A stretch of 64,000 nt of DNA from positions 4,954 to 68,953 of the forward strand of contig CAYRGQ010000012.1 of the NCBI GenBank assembly GCA_964423925.1. Direction: 5' to 3'. The notes under the pieces are model-generated. The model ran no database searches. It was not told the DNA's origin and was given only the letters and a program-made list of their open reading frames with translations. Below are positions 45,242-54,029 of the stretch, one piece after another (within the stretch, counting starts at the first letter, position 1; each line of letters starts with the position of its first letter). Both the position numbers and the translations under genes were made by a program. The DNA comes from CAYRGQ01 sp964423925. Lineage in GTDB: Bacteria; Bacteroidota; Bacteroidia; Sphingobacteriales; Sphingobacteriaceae.

Positions 45242-46765
45242 TTAGCCGCGAATGGCTTGCAATCCTTTTCTTATCCGTGTCAACGTTTCCTGACGGCCCA
45301 ACAAGGCTGCGATATCGAATACGTGTGGACCAAATTTGCCGCCTACCAGCATAATGCGTAGCGGAAGCATTAATTCACCCATTTTCATGCCTGATGCTTG
45401 GATAGCGAGCTTGTAGAAACTCTCCAGTTCAGCACTATGCCACGGCTCGAATTGCTCCCACTGCTCGACGATTTGCTTAAAAAATGCATCCTTGTCGGCA
45501 TTCCAACGCGGTGAAACGGCGTCGAGGTCATAGCTTTCGGGGGCTTGGAAAAAATAGCTGGCCTGTGCCCAAAAATCAGTGGTGAACGTGAGCCGTTCCC
45601 GAACGAGTTCCGCTACCTGCTTGCTATAGGCCTCGTCGGCCTCAGCGAAGCCGTGCACGGCCAATTGTTCGGCAGCTAACGCGGCCAGTCCGTCGCCGTC
45701 AAGCTGCTTAATCCACTCTTGGTTGAACCATTTGGCTTTCTCGAAATCGAATTTTGCGCCGGATTTGCTGATACGATCTATGGAAAATTTAGCCACCAAT
45801 TCGTCTAAGCTAAACAGCTCCTGCTCGCTGCCGTCGTTCCAGCCCAAAACGCCTAACATATTCACAAAAGCTTGTGGAAGGAATCCCATCTCCCGGAATC
45901 CCTGCGCCAGATCGCCGCTTTTTGGGTCTTTCCAATTCATCGCGTACACCGGGAATCCCAGTCGGTCGCCGTCACGCTTGGAGAGTTTGCCATTGCCGTC
46001 GGGTTTAAGGATCAACGGCAGGTGCGCCCACTTCGGCATTTCGTCGCGCCACCCCAGGTATTCCCAAAGCAGGATGTGGACGGGCGCGGAGGGAAGCCAC
46101 TCTTCGCCGCGGAATACATGGGAAATGCGCATGAGCCGGTCGTCCACCACGACCGCGAGGTGGTAGGTAGGCATGCCATCGGCCTTAAGCAGCACTTTGT
46201 CGTCAATGAGTGAGGTGTCGAAGGAAACGTAGCCACGGATGCTGTCCTCAAAAGATACAATTTCGTTTTCTGGCATCTTGATGCGGATCACATGAGGAAC
46301 GCCTTCGCTAATAAGGCGCTGGCTTTCTTCGGCGGGCAGGCTCAGCGAATTGCGCAATTGCATGCGGTTTTCGTGTCCGTAGCGGAAGTTGGGCTGTTGC
46401 TGGCGTTGCGAATCCAGCTCCTCGGGCGTGTCAAAAGCGTAATACGCACACCCATTTTCAACGAGTTGCTCAGCGTACTGGCGGTACGACGCCTTTCGTT
46501 CGCTTTGGCGATAGGGGCCATACTCTCCCGGGTTTTCAGGGCTTTCGTCGGGCGCAATGCCACACCAGGCTAGGCATTCGTTGATATATTCTTCAGCGCC
46601 TTCCACATAGCGCGTCTGATCCGTATCTTCGATGCGGAGGATAAATGTTCCGCCGTTGTTCTTGGCAAAAAGGTAATTGAATAACGCGGTGCGCACGCCG
46701 CCGAGATGAAGTCCGCCGGTGGGACTAGGCGCGAAGCGAACCCGCACGCTGTTAGCTGTAGTCAT
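45242..46765 (-). CDS. gltX: glutamyl-tRNA synthetase
   Basis: The protein is 507 aa from the ATG at 46765. The class I signature is RFAPSPTGGLHLGGVRTALF (HIGH-type, HLGG) and the second is LSKRDGDRLG (KMSKS-type, KLSKR). ILRIEDTDQTR and LAVVVDDRLMRISHVFRGEEW are typical of GluRS. It charges tRNA-Glu and may be non-discriminating toward tRNA-Gln, which the sequence does not settle. A -7 element ends only 5 nt before the ATG, so the mRNA may be leaderless. It diverges from a histidine kinase operon. Confidence 0.96.
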   Translation of the reverse strand: MTTANSVRVRFAPSPTGGLHLGGVRTALFNYLFAKNNGGTFILRIEDTDQTRYVEGAEEYINECLAWCGIAPDESPENPGEYGPYRQSERKASYRQYAEQLVENGCAYYAFDTPEELDSQRQQQPNFRYGHENRMQLRNSLSLPAEESQRLISEGVPHVIRIKMPENEIVSFEDSIRGYVSFDTSLIDDKVLLKADGMPTYHLAVVVDDRLMRISHVFRGEEWLPSAPVHILLWEYLGWRDEMPKWAHLPLILKPDGNGKLSKRDGDRLGFPVYAMNWKDPKSGDLAQGFREMGFLPQAFVNMLGVLGWNDGSEQELFSLDELVAKFSIDRISKSGAKFDFEKAKWFNQEWIKQLDGDGLAALAAEQLAVHGFAEADEAYSKQVAELVRERLTFTTDFWAQASYFFQAPESYDLDAVSPRWNADKDAFFKQIVEQWEQFEPWHSAELESFYKLAIQASGMKMGELMLPLRIMLVGGKFGPHVFDIAALLGRQETLTRIRKGLQAIRG

Positions 46766-46769
46766 GCTA

Positions 46770-46777
46770 CAAAGATA
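46770..46777 (-). promoter_or_regulatory. -7 element directly upstream of gltX
   Basis: TATCTTTG on the minus strand is a full match. Only 4 nt separate it from the ATG at 46765, so transcription should start at or within a few bases of the start codon. Confidence 0.55.
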
Positions 46778-46851
46778 AAAAATACCCATGTCGGCCCACC
46801 TATTTAATTTTGAATTTGTATTTTGCAAGGATATTTACGGACGTTGCTTGC

Positions 46852-48084
46852 ATGAATCCCTACCCTTACAACCAGCAGCGCTGGAAATTCTTCCTGCTTA
46901 TTTTTGCCGTCATCATCGGGCTTGCGTCTTTGATTTATACCAACTACTTGGTACGCAACCTGTCCGAATCGGAGCGCACGCGGGCGGGTGTATGGGCGAT
47001 GAGCATGCAGGCGCTGATGAGCTTGCCCGATGTCGACGACGAGATGATTACCTTCGTGTCGGCAGTGCGCGATAGTTTGTCTATGCCAGCCATCATAACC
47101 GACTCAAACGACAGCATTTTTTTCTGGCGCGACTTAGATCCCACCAAGGCGCTCATGCCCGAAGATACCGTGGCGGTAGGCGTGGGCTATGGCAAGGAAT
47201 ACAATCCCGATTACTTCAAGCGGCAGCTCGCCATCATGAAAAAGCGGCACGACCCCATCGTGCTGGACCTAGGCAGCGGACAGGAGTGGTTCGTCTACTA
47301 CAAGGATTCAACCATGCTCAGTCAATTGCGGGTGTTTCCATACATCCAGCTCACGTTGATTGCTATTTTTCTGGTGATTGCTTACACCGTATTCAATTCC
47401 ATTCGCAAGTCCGAGCAAAACCTCGTGTGGGTGGGGCTGGCCAAGGAGGCGGCACACCAGCTAGGGACGCCGATTTCCTCCCTGATGGCTTGGCTTGAGC
47501 TCGTGCGCGCTAAGTTTGACGCCGAAGAGGACCCCCTCTTATCCGAAATGGAGCGAGATGTGAAACGCCTCGAAATCGTGGCCGATCGTTTCTCCAAGAT
47601 CGGTTCGGCACCGGTACTAAGTAACCATGTGGTGTACAAGGTAGTCGTTGATTTCGTCAACTATTTCAAAGTCCGCACGAGTGATAAGATCATCTTCAAC
47701 GTCTCGGGCGATAGGCAAGTCCAGGCCATGCTGAATGTGCCCGTATTTGACTGGGTACTCGAAAATCTCCTGAAAAATGCGGCCAACGCAATCGAATCGG
47801 CCGGACGGATTGAGGTAGTTATTGGCGAAAACATTGCAAAAGAGCAGATTTTTATAGACATTAGCGATACCGGGAAGGGCATACCTCGGTCTCATTTCGA
47901 AACGGTGTTCCAGCCGGGTTTCACCACACGCAAGCGTGGCTGGGGCCTGGGGTTGAGCCTGACCAAAAGGATGGTGGACTACCATGGAGGACAGATATTC
48001 GTCAAAGAATCCGAAGTAGGGAAAGGAACCGTTTTTAGGATTGTACTGCCAAATAACATCACATATGAACCAGCTCAAATCTGA
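46852..48084 (+). CDS. membrane sensor histidine kinase
   Basis: The protein is 410 aa from the ATG at 46852. Helix 1 (FFLLIFAVIIGLASLIYTNY) and helix 2 (IQLTLIAIFLVIAYTVF) flank a periplasmic sensor domain of about 130 residues. The H box is LAKEAAHQLGTPISSLMAWL, the N box VLENLLKNAANAIES, G1 DISDTGKGIP and G2 RGWGLGLSLTKRMV. All kinase residues are intact. No response regulator is adjacent, so it is an orphan; it overlaps a DinB-type gene by 20 nt. The signal is unknown. Confidence 0.93.
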   Translation: MNPYPYNQQRWKFFLLIFAVIIGLASLIYTNYLVRNLSESERTRAGVWAMSMQALMSLPDVDDEMITFVSAVRDSLSMPAIITDSNDSIFFWRDLDPTKALMPEDTVAVGVGYGKEYNPDYFKRQLAIMKKRHDPIVLDLGSGQEWFVYYKDSTMLSQLRVFPYIQLTLIAIFLVIAYTVFNSIRKSEQNLVWVGLAKEAAHQLGTPISSLMAWLELVRAKFDAEEDPLLSEMERDVKRLEIVADRFSKIGSAPVLSNHVVYKVVVDFVNYFKVRTSDKIIFNVSGDRQVQAMLNVPVFDWVLENLLKNAANAIESAGRIEVVIGENIAKEQIFIDISDTGKGIPRSHFETVFQPGFTTRKRGWGLGLSLTKRMVDYHGGQIFVKESEVGKGTVFRIVLPNNITYEPAQI

Positions 48085-48592
48085 GGAATATCCGGCCTAT
48101 TACGCCCCGTATATCGATACGGTCGTAGGTAATGTTTGGGACGTGCTTACTGATCAAGTGGAGTCTTTTCCTGAATTTATCGCATCGGTGCCACCTGGCA
48201 AGGCGGAGTACGCCTACGCCGAGGGCAAATGGACCGTGAAGGAAGTCCTAGGCCATGTCATCGACACCGAGCGGATCATGGCTTATCGTGCGTTGCGTTT
48301 TGCGCGCAATGACACCAAAGCGTTGCATAGCTTCAACGAGGAGGACTTCGTGGCTGCAGGCCGGTTTAACGAACGCTCGCTAAAAAGTTTGGCCGAAGAG
48401 TTCGTTCTGGTGCGAAAGTCGAATTTGGCGCTTTTCGAACGATTCAATGAGCAGGAGCTGAGCCGCAGAGGGATGGCTGGCGAACGCCTAGTGAGCGTTC
48501 GGGCCTTCTTGTATATCATTGCCGGACACCTTACGTATCATCGGCACATTATCCGCGACCGGTATTTGATTGATGTAGCGCGCACCCTATGA
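48065..48592 (+). CDS. DinB-family protein
   Basis: The protein is 175 aa from the ATG at 48065, which overlaps the kinase gene by 20 nt. It is a four-helix DinB/YfiT-like bundle with the metal-site histidines in VLGHVIDTERIMAYRALR (first His) and IIAGHLTYHRHIIRD (second and third). PPGKAEYAYAEGKWTVKEVL is a common DinB_2 opening. Such proteins are metal-dependent and often act as thiol transferases (bacillithiol type); the reaction here is unknown. The bacilliredoxin elsewhere in the window makes a thiol link possible but unproven. Confidence 0.9.
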   Translation: MNQLKSEEYPAYYAPYIDTVVGNVWDVLTDQVESFPEFIASVPPGKAEYAYAEGKWTVKEVLGHVIDTERIMAYRALRFARNDTKALHSFNEEDFVAAGRFNERSLKSLAEEFVLVRKSNLALFERFNEQELSRRGMAGERLVSVRAFLYIIAGHLTYHRHIIRDRYLIDVARTL

Positions 48593-49011
48593 TTTGGAAA
48601 GAAGCCGTTTCTGTCGATGAGCTGAATGCCATGTTCGTACAGAATATGGTCGTTGGGTTAGGCATCCGTTTTACGGAGATTTCCGCCGACAGTCTGTCGG
48701 CGACGATGCCTGTCGACGAACGTACCCGCCAACCTTTTGGTATTCTGCACGGCGGAGCCTCCGTAGTGCTCGCCGAGTCGTTGGGAAGCATTGCCTCCAA
48801 TCTGGTCATCGGGTTAGGCGATTATGTTGGTGTGGGTCTCGAGGTAAACGCTAACCATATTCGTCCTGTCAAGGACGGGTACGTCACGGGGGTGTGCTCA
48901 CCCATTCACCTAGGACGTAAAACCCACGTGTGGGACATCCGGATTTTCGACAAACGCAGCAAACTGAGCTGCGTCAGCCGGCTCACCGTAGCCATTGTTC
49001 CGAAAAGTTAA
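48589..49011 (+). CDS. PaaI/hotdog-fold acyl-CoA thioesterase
   Basis: The protein is 140 aa. It has the hotdog thioesterase core with QPFGILHGGASVVLAESLGS (active-site His, Gly and Glu region) and VGVGLEVNANHIRPVKDGYV, features of the MenI/YbgC-EntH type II group. The start ATGA overlaps the DinB stop by 4 nt. Likely substrates are aromatic or 1,4-dihydroxy-2-naphthoyl-CoA, which would place it in menaquinone synthesis; the context does not confirm this. Confidence 0.9.
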   Translation: MIWKEAVSVDELNAMFVQNMVVGLGIRFTEISADSLSATMPVDERTRQPFGILHGGASVVLAESLGSIASNLVIGLGDYVGVGLEVNANHIRPVKDGYVTGVCSPIHLGRKTHVWDIRIFDKRSKLSCVSRLTVAIVPKS

Positions 49012-49349
49012 ATACACAAACAATTTAAAGCTTCAGGGTGTTAATACTTTGTCATGAAGGCTACATAGGCCTTGTGATACGGTTTAGGTTTAGGCGGCGA
49101 CCATTCTCCGTGGATCGTCGCCTATTTTATGTGCCGTATTATTTCGCGCGCGCGTTTGCCGCCAATCCGTACGCGCCATCAAAAAAAACACTGATATTTT
49201 AAATCAATCGATTGCATGAAGTTTTTTGGGCATTCTATAGATAATTTTAGTACCATTGTGGATGCGTTTTAGGGGACGGGCGGCATGGCCATACTGCTCG
49301 TCAAAATCCCTTGCGTGAACGCTTGTCTATACTAATTAACCGTTATTGC
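49012..49349. other. intergenic region of about 340 bp
   Basis: The region contains the terminator of the histidine kinase operon (49091-49128) and a -7-like element (TACCATTG, 49251-49258) with a TTTTTTG stretch 22 nt upstream that probably serves the sugar transporter. No tRNA, repeat or small ORF is convincing. Confidence 0.5.
49091..49128 (+). terminator. intrinsic terminator of the kinase-DinB-thioesterase operon
   Basis: A 10-bp stem (49091-49100 with 49115-49124, one G-T pair), extended by CCA/TGG, then TTTT. Confidence 0.75.
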
Positions 49350-50624
49350 ATGACACCTAGTCTATCTGAAAACCGTCAGTCGACGGTGGGCCCCATGATC
49401 ATTATTGGCGCCTTGTTTTTTATCTTCGGGTTTGTCACCTGGTTAAACTCCCTGCTTATTCCTTATCTGCGAATTGCTTGCGAACTGACCGAGGTGCAGT
49501 CCTACCTTGTTACTTTCGCCTTTTACATTGCTTACTTAGTGATGGCCCCCGTTTCGACGTGGGTGCTCAACAAGTTTGGGTTTAAGAAAGGTATGGGGGT
49601 TGCATTAGGCATTATGGCAGTCGGGGCGCTTTTGTTTATCCCCGCAGCGATGATGCGTACGTATTTGCTGTTCTTGATTGGCTTGTTTGTCATGGGGGGC
49701 GGATTGGCGATCCTGCAAACAGCATCTAACCCCTACATCACAATTTTAGGTCCAGTGGAGACGGCCGCTCGCCGGATTTCCATTATGGGAATCTGCAACA
49801 AACTCGCGGGGGCTTCAGCTCCTATTATTTTGGGGTTGTTCCTCAATCTGGACGAGGCTGACAAGATTTCCCAGCAAGTGAGTTCCCTAAGCCCAGAGGA
49901 GTACTCCCTAGCCCTAGACCAAGTGGCCATGCAAGTGGTTAACCCGTATATCGGCATCGTAGTTGCCCTGTTGGTACTGGCATTTTGGGTGGCGAACTCC
50001 CGTCTGCCCGAGGTGAAGGGAGACGAAGAGGAGACCGCGGATCACGAATCCGTCTCGTCTCGCAAGAGTAGTGTTTTCGCGTTTCCGCATGTATTGCTGG
50101 GCTTCGTCGCGTTGTTCTTTTATGTGGGCGTAGAGGTGATTGCCGGCGATACGATCATCGCCTACGGTGCGTCTTTGGGCGTACCACTGGCGACAGCCAA
50201 GTTTTTTACCAGTTTTACCATGGTGGCCATGGTAGCGGGCTACATCATCGGCATCTTCGCCATCCCGAAACTGTTCTCCCAAGAGACGGCGTTAAAGGGG
50301 TGTGCCGTGCTCGGCATTGTTCTCACCGTAGGTATTGTTTCAACGGACGGCATGCTTTCGTTGGTGTTCGTGGGCTTGCTCGGACTTGCCAATTCTTTGG
50401 TATGGCCGGCCATCTGGCCACTCGCGCTTAAAGGCGTGGGCAAATTTACCAGTGCAGCGTCAGGTCTTTTGGTGATGGGTATTGCCGGAGGCGCGGTATT
50501 GCCATTGGTATATGGGCAGCTGGCCGATTCGGTAGGTACGACACAAGCCTATTGGATCGCCTTGCCTTGCTATTTGTTTATCCTGTACTACGGCCTTAAA
50601 GGACACAAAGTCGGTAAAGCATAG
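49350..50624 (+). CDS. FHS-family sugar:H+ symporter (GluP/FucP type)
   Basis: The protein is 424 aa from the ATG at 49350. Twelve hydrophobic helices are visible. The first, FFIFGFVTWLNSLLIPYLRI, carries the Asn/Leu pair typical of FucP/GluP. Other family elements are MGGGLAILQTASNPYITILG and GICNKLAGASAPIILGLFLN. Family members import fucose, glucose/galactose or N-acetylglucosamine with protons. The substrate cannot be read from the sequence. The next gene encodes a DUF4091 glycosidase-like lipoprotein, but a terminator lies between, so an operon is not certain. Confidence 0.92.
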   Translation: MTPSLSENRQSTVGPMIIIGALFFIFGFVTWLNSLLIPYLRIACELTEVQSYLVTFAFYIAYLVMAPVSTWVLNKFGFKKGMGVALGIMAVGALLFIPAAMMRTYLLFLIGLFVMGGGLAILQTASNPYITILGPVETAARRISIMGICNKLAGASAPIILGLFLNLDEADKISQQVSSLSPEEYSLALDQVAMQVVNPYIGIVVALLVLAFWVANSRLPEVKGDEEETADHESVSSRKSSVFAFPHVLLGFVALFFYVGVEVIAGDTIIAYGASLGVPLATAKFFTSFTMVAMVAGYIIGIFAIPKLFSQETALKGCAVLGIVLTVGIVSTDGMLSLVFVGLLGLANSLVWPAIWPLALKGVGKFTSAASGLLVMGIAGGAVLPLVYGQLADSVGTTQAYWIALPCYLFILYYGLKGHKVGKA

Positions 50625-50649
50625 CGTGGGGCCGACCCATCGATTTTCG

Positions 50650-50682
50650 AGGCACGCGGACAACGAATCGCGTGCCTTTTTT
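50650..50682 (+). terminator. intrinsic terminator of the sugar transporter gene
   Basis: A perfect 9-bp stem (50650-50658 with 50669-50677), a 10-nt loop and six T residues. Confidence 0.92.
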
Positions 50683-50867
50683 GTTAAAACAGGCGCTGTG
50701 CGGACCGAGAAAAGGGAAGGTCTGCTTCAAAATGCGTTGCGTATTAGCGGGGATGTTTTTATCTTGGGGCAGGGGATTTCGGCGACGGATCCTATCGGGA
50801 GGATAACCCAACCCTGTCGCTCTCTACGGATACAATGGGCTGACGTAGTCCCGCAACAGAACATTTT

Positions 50868-52679
50868 ATGAACTTATCGACGATGGACTACTTCAGGGCA
50901 CGCCAGGTGATGATCACGTTTTTTCTCGTACTCATGGGAGCGAGTTGTGCGAACGAAAGCCGGCAACAAGCGGCGGACACCAAAACGATTCAATACGTTG
51001 AGCCCGACGATCCGCATATGCCGCCCGATTCGGTATGGGATGCAGTGCCTCCCGGCTTTAACTTGAGTTTCGGGTCGGTGGACGTAAGTTATCGGCGAAC
51101 GGCGCCGCCGAATCCCAAACAACTCAACGCCCATTGGCGGGCTATTGGCTGGCGGGGCGAGCGTGTTCATACGCAGGCTCTGCTGTGGACCGCCGAACCG
51201 CTCCGAGGCGTCAGACTGTCCGTTTCCAAGGTGGTGGACGACGAAGGTAACGAGATTGCGTCTCAGCATATCAGGGCCGAATATATACGCTACGTTTTGA
51301 CGGACCATCTGGGCGAGCTCGCTAGTGGATGCGGTATACCAGGCGGTCTGGATACCTCCATTGTGGCTGACGTGATCGATAATTCCCAATACCTGGACAT
51401 CGCCGCGCGAAACAACCGTCCCATCTGGTTAAGCATTTCGATTCCCCCGGATGCGGTCCCTGGCGTCTACGAAGGCGAGCTGATCGTGGAGTCCTCGCGG
51501 CCGGCCTCTACGAAGGAACGCCAAGCCACGCTTCCGTTTCAGATTGAGGTGTTGCCACACACCTTGCCTGCGCCCACCGAATGGACCTATCACCTCGACC
51601 TATGGCAAAACCCCTTTGCGGTGGCCCGATACTACCAGGTGCGGCCGTGGAGCGGCGATCACTTCCGGGCGATGCGTCCTTATATGAGGCGCTTGGCCGA
51701 CGCAGGTCAGAAGGTCATTACGGCGAGTATCATACACGACCCTTGGAACAGCCAAACCTATGACGTGTACTCCAGCATGGTGAAATGGACGAAACGAAGT
51801 GATGGCACATGGGTATATGATTTTTCGAATTTTGACCGTTGGGTCGAATACATGATGAATTTGGGTGTCGATAAGGGGATCAATTGCTACAGTATGATCC
51901 CGTGGAATCTCAAGTTTTATTACCACGACGAATCCCTCGGGGCGGACACGGTGCTCGTCGCCGAGCCCGGGACACCGGAATACCGCGACCACTGGTTGCC
52001 TATGTTGACGGATTTCTCGCGCCACCTCAAAGCGAAGGGGTGGTGGGACATTACGACCATCGCGATGGACGAACGACCCTTGGAGGCCATGCAGCAGGCC
52101 ATTGCCATTGTGAAGGAGGCGGATCCGGATTTCAAGGTTTCACTAGCAGGGTCGTATCATCCCGAACTTGCCGAGGAACTGGTCGACTTCAGCATAACCT
52201 CGCCCGAATCGATGGACGAAGAAACACTCCGCCGACGCGACGAGTTGGGTCACATGACCACGTTCTACACCTGCTGCGTGGAGCCTAGCCCCAATACGTT
52301 CACCTCCTCACCCTATGCTGAAGCCACTTGGTTGGCTTGGCATGCCCTGCATAAAGGCTACGGGGGATATTTGCGCTGGGCGTACAATAGCTGGAACGAA
52401 CGGCCACTGTGGGACAGCCGTTATGGGACATGGCCGGGTGGCGACACGTATTTGGTCTATCCTGGAGCACGAACGTCCGTGCGATTCGAGCGGCTCCGCG
52501 AGGGCATACAAGACTATGAGAAGTTCCAAATCATCAGCCGACAACTTGAGCAAGCGGGTAGGGAAGATGACCTATCTCGGTTGCGCGACGTGATCGGACT
52601 GTTTTCCTTGGATTCCTTAAAAAGCCAGGAGGCGGCTACGGCTGTCAACCATGCCAAGAGCGTACTCAACAGTTTCTAA
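50868..52679 (+). CDS. DUF4091 (glycoside hydrolase-like) lipoprotein
   Basis: The protein is 603 aa; ATGs at 50868 and 50883 are both possible. The leader ends in the lipobox LMGASC. A beta-rich N-terminal half (VWDAVPPGFNLSFGSVDVSY onward) precedes a TIM-barrel-like centre with WTYHLDLWQNPFAVARYYQV. The C-terminal DUF4091 domain has TTIAMDERPL, GYGGYLRWAYNSW and RFERLREGIQDYEKF. DUF4091 proteins sit in the wider glycoside hydrolase clan and are usually found with carbohydrate-use genes. The acid/base residues cannot be named with confidence, and the substrate is unknown. Confidence 0.9.
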   Translation: MNLSTMDYFRARQVMITFFLVLMGASCANESRQQAADTKTIQYVEPDDPHMPPDSVWDAVPPGFNLSFGSVDVSYRRTAPPNPKQLNAHWRAIGWRGERVHTQALLWTAEPLRGVRLSVSKVVDDEGNEIASQHIRAEYIRYVLTDHLGELASGCGIPGGLDTSIVADVIDNSQYLDIAARNNRPIWLSISIPPDAVPGVYEGELIVESSRPASTKERQATLPFQIEVLPHTLPAPTEWTYHLDLWQNPFAVARYYQVRPWSGDHFRAMRPYMRRLADAGQKVITASIIHDPWNSQTYDVYSSMVKWTKRSDGTWVYDFSNFDRWVEYMMNLGVDKGINCYSMIPWNLKFYYHDESLGADTVLVAEPGTPEYRDHWLPMLTDFSRHLKAKGWWDITTIAMDERPLEAMQQAIAIVKEADPDFKVSLAGSYHPELAEELVDFSITSPESMDEETLRRRDELGHMTTFYTCCVEPSPNTFTSSPYAEATWLAWHALHKGYGGYLRWAYNSWNERPLWDSRYGTWPGGDTYLVYPGARTSVRFERLREGIQDYEKFQIISRQLEQAGREDDLSRLRDVIGLFSLDSLKSQEAATAVNHAKSVLNSF

Positions 52680-52720
52680 GGCAGACGAACTCGGAGGTGA
52701 CAGTTTTCGCACACATTGCG

Positions 52721-52761
52721 CCTGTTTTTCCTGCACTACTGGTCGAGTGCAGGAAAACAGG
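52721..52761. repeat. long inverted repeat, possible terminator
   Basis: A 16-bp stem (52721-52737 with 52746-52761, one bulged T) has an 8-nt loop. It lies 41 nt after the DUF4091 stop, but no T tract follows. It could be a factor-assisted terminator or a 3'-end stabiliser. Confidence 0.65.
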
Positions 52762-53023
52762 TCTTGGTGAAACAAAAATCTTTGTGGAAATCGAAAGCTC
52801 CCAGCCGTAATGGCGAATGGTGCTTTTCCTTTGTATCGGCTCCGCAAGGCGGTAGTCGTAATTACACCTTTAAAACGTTGTTTTTGGTGGATAATTGTGT
52901 CGGTTTTGAAAAAAATAACACACGAATTTGTCACGATATTGATGCAGGTCTTCCCAGCGTGTCTGAAGCCGAAGCACCGACGAGATACGGTCATAAATCC
53001 CCCGATCTATACCTAACTTTTTG

Positions 53024-53031
53024 TAACTTTG
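53024..53031 (+). promoter_or_regulatory. -7 element of the DUF2911 gene
   Basis: TAACTTTG matches TAnnTTTG and predicts a leader of about 90 nt to the ATG at 53127. Confidence 0.55.
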
Positions 53032-53126
53032 TTTAGCGTAGCGCGTTGCCTATAGCTCATTGCTTTGGGGCGTTGTGATAAAGCATACGAAATAATTCAA
53101 TGACCTATTTTTAATTTTCCAGAATT

Positions 53127-53978
53127 ATGAAACGAAACGTATTTTATGTCGCGTTGATCACTTTGTTGATTGTCGCGGTGGGCCCTGATTCCGTAGCCCA
53201 GATTAAACTCCCCGCGGCCAGCAGTGCCCAAAAGGTGACGCAAGGTTTGGGTATTAACGACGTACAGTTGACATACAGCCGACCCAGCATGCGGGGGCGA
53301 AAAGTTTTCGGCGGTCTAGTGCCTTATGGCGAAGTTTGGCGCACCGGAGCCAATAATGTGTCCGCTATCACGTTTGCCGAGAGCGTGACCATCGCAGGAC
53401 AGGAAGTGCCCGCAGGAACCTATGGGATACTGACCATCCCCAATAAAAACGAATGGACGATTATCCTCAGCAAGAACAGCCAACAGTGGGGTTCGTACAG
53501 CTATAGCGAAGACGAGGATCAGTTGCGTTTTACGGTTACGCCCACGACCTTGTCTGAGGCCGTGGAGACGTTCACGATCGACTTCTCAGACGTGACTACA
53601 AACAGCCTCCGCATCAACATCGCTTGGGAGAACACCAAAGTCGGTTTCGACGTGACAGTGGATCAGGATGCCGCCATTATGGCGTCCATCGACGAAGCGA
53701 TGAAAGGGGAGAAGAAGCCCTATTTTCCCGCTGCCCAGTATTATTATAACAACGACAAGGATATCAATAAAGCCTTGGAATGGGTGAACGAAGCCGAAAA
53801 GGCAAACGACAAAGCCCCTCATATCAAATATTGGAAGGCTCGCATCCAATTGAAAGCGGGTGACAAGGCAGGCGCAGCCGCTACGGCTATGCGCGGCGTC
53901 GAAATTGCGAAGGCAGCTGGCAACTCGGAATACGTAAAACTAAACGGCGAGGTACTCGAGCAGGCAAGCAAACGATAA
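53127..53978 (+). CDS. DUF2911 periplasmic protein
   Basis: The protein is 283 aa with a signal peptide (LITLLIVAVGP, cleaved near SVAQ). The DUF2911 domain (about 25-185) has the conserved VQLTYSRPSMRGRKVFGGLV, YGEVWRTGANNVSAITFAES and QEVPAGTYGILTIPN. The last 90 residues contain a TPR-like helical pair (AQYYYNNDKDINKALEWVNE). The family is found mainly in Bacteroidota and has no known function. It is transcribed alone, with its own promoter and terminator. Confidence 0.93.
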   Translation: MKRNVFYVALITLLIVAVGPDSVAQIKLPAASSAQKVTQGLGINDVQLTYSRPSMRGRKVFGGLVPYGEVWRTGANNVSAITFAESVTIAGQEVPAGTYGILTIPNKNEWTIILSKNSQQWGSYSYSEDEDQLRFTVTPTTLSEAVETFTIDFSDVTTNSLRINIAWENTKVGFDVTVDQDAAIMASIDEAMKGEKKPYFPAAQYYYNNDKDINKALEWVNEAEKANDKAPHIKYWKARIQLKAGDKAGAAATAMRGVEIAKAAGNSEYVKLNGEVLEQASKR

Positions 53979-53999
53979 GCGAAAAGGCAAAAAATCAGG

Positions 54000-54029
54000 A
54001 AGTGGTCCGAGATCGGGCCACTTTTTTTT
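54000..54029 (+). terminator. intrinsic terminator of the DUF2911 gene
   Basis: A 10-bp stem (54000-54009 with 54014-54023, one T-G pair), a 4-nt loop and eight T residues. Its T tract overlaps the stop codon of the convergent cdaA gene. Confidence 0.88.

Larger units (their letters stand above)
52680..53126. other. non-coding gap of 447 bp
   Basis: The gap contains a strong inverted repeat (52721-52761) after the DUF4091 gene and a -7 element for the DUF2911 gene (53024-53031). A 106-codon frame starting at a TTG (52716) begins inside the hairpin and has no recognisable domain. The middle (about 52770-53000) shows no structure I can name. Confidence 0.5.

Noticed and set aside
52716..53036. 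106-codon frame after the DUF4091 gene
   Set aside because: It begins at a TTG inside a hairpin, runs through the next promoter and resembles no family.
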